Below, one piece after another: positions 61,814-64,000 of a stretch of DNA of 64,000 nt. The notes below the pieces were generated by a model that saw nothing but the letters and a program-made list of their open reading frames with translations, was not told the DNA's origin and ran no database searches. This DNA is from Prorocentrum cordatum (Eukaryota; Sar; Dinophyceae; Prorocentrales; Prorocentraceae): assembly GCA_963575745.1 (NCBI GenBank), contig CAUYUJ010013947.1, positions 286,057 to 350,056 of the forward strand. Direction: 5' to 3'. Numbering within the stretch: the stretch's first letter is position 1; every line of letters starts with the position of its first letter. The translations under genes were made by a program, and so were the position numbers.

Positions 61814-62672
61814 TAGATATAGATATTCGCACCTACCAGTGCAAACCCGCACTGCATAATTTCAACCGGCCGACCGTGCCTGGGATATTTGCTAGGCTTC
61901 GTGTGTTGTGACGCGTGTCTGCCTCGGATTGCTGGGCCAGCTTGCCCCCCTGGGTTCGCTGGGATGTGTGCTCGGTGTGATCGGTGCTGGCCTGTGTCGG
62001 TGTACTCCTCCGGTGTGCTGGGATGTGCGTTGCCTCCGTGTGCTGGGATATGTGCTGAATGTGTGCTGGATCTGCTGAGATGTATGGGCGTGTTGTGGTG
62101 ATGTGCCGCGATAAGTGCTGGCCGCGGCCCTCCTTGGCGTGCTGGGATGCGTGCTGCGATGTGTCGGTGTACTGCTTTGGCGTGCTTGTTGTTGGGGTGT
62201 CTCGGTGACCGACCGTGCCCCCCCTCCCCCCCCCTGCCCGACCGTTGCCCCCCGTTCCCCCCTTCCTCCAGTGCCCCCCCTCTGCTTCTTCCGACCGACC
62301 GACCGTGCACCCCCCCCCTGCTCGATTGTGGCCCCCCGTGCCCCCCCCTCCCCCGCTTTGTTGTTCGTTTGGTTGTCAGTTGGTTACGACTTCGATCTCA
62401 TGTCATAACTGGTTATGTATGTTGTCCAGAACGGTGCAGGTTATATCTAGGTTACGCATGCGACTTCATACTCGACATTCGTTTGCAACACATGTACATT
62501 CGATAGTCGAGTGCCAAGCGATAGTACGCAACATCGACTTCAAATATACACATTGCGAAATCAAGAGGTGATGCCATCGACTCAAGACGTTGCATCCTTC
62601 TCGACAGTCGGATACTTTTTTAAAGGCCCGAGGCAGCGCACGCAGCATGCCGCGCGGATGCACGCGCCCGAC
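61791..62672. other. No gene recognised
   Basis: (TA)n at 61778-61824, then GTGCTGGGATGTGTGCT-type words to about 62200 and a C-rich stretch 62215-62360. Nothing supports a gene. Confidence 0.45.
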
Positions 62673-63821
62673 TCAGCCGCGAACTTCGTCCCAGAAGCGG
62701 GCGGCCACGTTGTAGGCGGCAGAGGTTTGCGCCTTGTCGGTCTTCTTGAAGATCGCGCAGCCACGCGGGGCGAAAGCGCCGCGCGTGAGCCGTGCGGCCA
62801 ACTCTCGCTTCAAGAAGCTCTTAGGGAGGTCTATCGGGAGGCGCCGCAAAAGCTCCGCCGTCGTCTCGGAGACCTTGCTGCCCTTGAGGCCCGCATGCGT
62901 CGCCGCCGAAGGCTTCTTGGCAGGCGCCGCGGAGGGCCCTTTGGTGGCTGGATCGGCCGTGTCTGGGGCCTCCTTGCGGCTGCGGTCTGTCTTGCCACCC
63001 GAGAGAGGGTCGTCATCGGAGGCGCCTTCCTCCTCGTCAGAATTTCTGCACTTCATGGCCCTTCGACTTCGCGAGCACCCCCTTGGATGTCTCGACGATG
63101 GCCGCGATGCATCGTTGGGCGGGCGCGGCTGCAGCAAGCGCCGCGGCTGCCATTGCCGGCGGGCCTCGAGCGCCCTCCTCCTCCCCCTCCTCCTCCTCCT
63201 CTTCCTCCTCGACCGCCGCCCCCGCGCAGGCCGTGTCCTCGATCGCGATGCGCGCGGCCGAGGCTGCAGAGGTCTTCGATGAGTAGCGCCTCTGCACTGG
63301 GGGCCCACCGCCTCCACCCTGCAACCTGTAACGCGACATCTGCCAAGTCCTCGGTTCGCTCCTGCCGAACGGCCGCCTTGATCGACGGGCGCGCTGCGGC
63401 CCGCGCATCCCCTGCGAGGGCAGCGTTTTTTGTTTGACTTCGCAGGCATGAAATCTTTCCGCGTTAGCTGCTTGATCCTCACGGGGATCAACTCTCGACT
63501 TGACGGGGCCATCGCCCTCGCCGCGCGCCCTCGGGTAAGTTTGATTAAGTCCGTTGGATCGATGGGATAGGTCATGGCCGCCACCTGGCTCGAGACGATC
63601 AGTGTCTTGGCGGCCACCTCCCTCTTGAAGTTGAAGAGCTCGTCGCGCGCCTCATTGGGCTGGAGCGAGCGGCCATGGCAATGCGACAAGATGGCGGGCA
63701 CATTATTGACCGTAGGGTGCGACGGGTGCCGCGCGCCAATCTCGAGGGGGAGATCGGCCATCGTTTCCTTCTCCATCTCCCATGAGTTGTCCTTGGCCTT
63801 GACTGTTTCCCAAAGCCCCAT
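62673..63821 (-). pseudogene. Hypothetical protein gene, frame-broken
   Basis: Unknown family. ATG at 63821; 382 codons open but with mixed quality. Residues 1-130 look coding (DLPLEIGARHPSHPTVNNVP, NFKREVAAKTLIVSSQVAAM, LIPVRIKQLTRKDFMPAKSN). At the A6 run near 63435 the better frame changes: with one A fewer it would continue ALAGDARAAARPSIKAAVRQ. A 2-nt loss near 63322 shifts it again. The C-terminal 120 residues (CRNSDEEEGASDDDPLSGGK, LRRLPIDLPKSFLKRELAAR) are acidic then basic, and end TAG at 62673. It may be nuclear by composition (inference). Confidence 0.45.
63289..63420 (-). repeat. ~130-bp coding duplication, copy 1
   Basis: Minus strand CCTCGCAGGGGATGCGCGGG ... PSIKAAVRQERTEDLADV in one frame. 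About 90% identical by eye to 63869-64000 but with 2 nt missing after GCAGATGTC. Confidence 0.8.
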
Positions 63822-63868
63822 CTGTCAAGTCATGGCACAGGTGCAAATGGGCCTGAGTCGGCGAGGCA

Positions 63869-64000
63869 CTTCTGCACTGGAGACCCACCGCCTCCACCCT
63901 GCAACCTGCGCAACATGACATCTGCCAAGTCCTCGGTTCGCTCCTGCCGAACGGCCGCCTTGATCGACGGGTGCGCCGCGGCTCGCGCACCCCCTGCGAG
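63869..64000 (-). repeat. ~130-bp coding duplication, copy 2 (cut by window end)
   Basis: Minus strand reads GARAAAHPSIKAAVRQERTE, DLADVMLRRLQGGGGGSPVQ in one uninterrupted frame, so this copy preserves the ancestral phase. It suggests a tandem copy of the gene at 62673-63821. Confidence 0.75.

Noticed and set aside
62511-63437. 308-codon plus-strand frame
   Set aside because: Antisense of the better-supported minus-strand gene; Arg/Pro-rich and crosses the duplicated exon in the wrong sense.

Overview
The window is nuclear DNA of a dinoflagellate. The strongest evidence is the 22-nt dinoflagellate spliced-leader (DinoSL) sequence built into the genome at four places (3393, 11285, 14258, 25660; two copies are exact). 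Supporting signs are high GC, an enormous load of simple-sequence DNA, and retroelement protein families I associate with core dinoflagellates. Species cannot be fixed from the sequence; a Prorocentrum-like or Symbiodiniales-like genome is an inference. No rRNA, tRNA, CRISPR array or bacterial-style operon was seen. Most long open frames in the triplet-repeat tracts are repeat artefacts, not genes.

Left part (1-16.6 kb, + strand): the 3' end of one decayed non-LTR retrotransposon (1-1658), then three head-to-tail units that each begin with a spliced-leader relic. Unit B (3393-10834) is a nearly full-length but frame-broken LINE: coiled-coil ORF1, AP-type endonuclease, reverse transcriptase, RNase H and C-terminal zinc fingers. 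Unit C (11285-14237) is a second LINE family. Unit D (14258-16032) encodes a protein with seven ~35-residue repeats. Units C and D end in the same 27-bp tail, and the spacers between units are made of one satellite (CACGGCAGAACAC family).

Middle part (16.6-41.5 kb): mostly satellites and microsatellites (GGA, CCG, GAC, GTT, TCC, CAT), minisatellites (83, ~110 and 90 bp) and a strand-switching GGCCTCTTGGG decamer family. Several small terminal-inverted-repeat or foldback elements sit among them (16924, 24114, 24474, 28168, 29559), and two large inverted-repeat frames enclose low-complexity cores (19.2-23.4 kb and 24.8-27.4 kb). Gene content is thin: one spliced-leader-headed possible first exon (25738) and one hypothetical frame (35699).

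Right part: a single ~17.5-kb Ty1/copia-type LTR retrotransposon on the minus strand (41505-59010) with 250-253-bp LTRs and a tRNA-iMet-like primer site. Reading 5' to 3' on the minus strand it carries a gag-like region with CCHC knuckle, several unknown regions, a Tpt1/KptA-like segment, a RING finger, an aspartic protease, integrase, reverse transcriptase and RNase H. It is decayed: stops, frameshifts, YVDD changed to HVND, LTRs ~93% identical. Two features stand out. Its RT is split by a 1.9-kb insert that begins GT, ends AG, carries 15-bp terminal inverted repeats and restores the RT frame when removed, which is what an introner-like element would look like. And its coding region holds about 22 copies of a 14-bp mini-palindrome (GCAGGTNNCCCYGC), most read as Ala-Gly-X-Pro-Ala. 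The last 5 kb holds more satellites and a partial duplicated protein gene (62673-64000).
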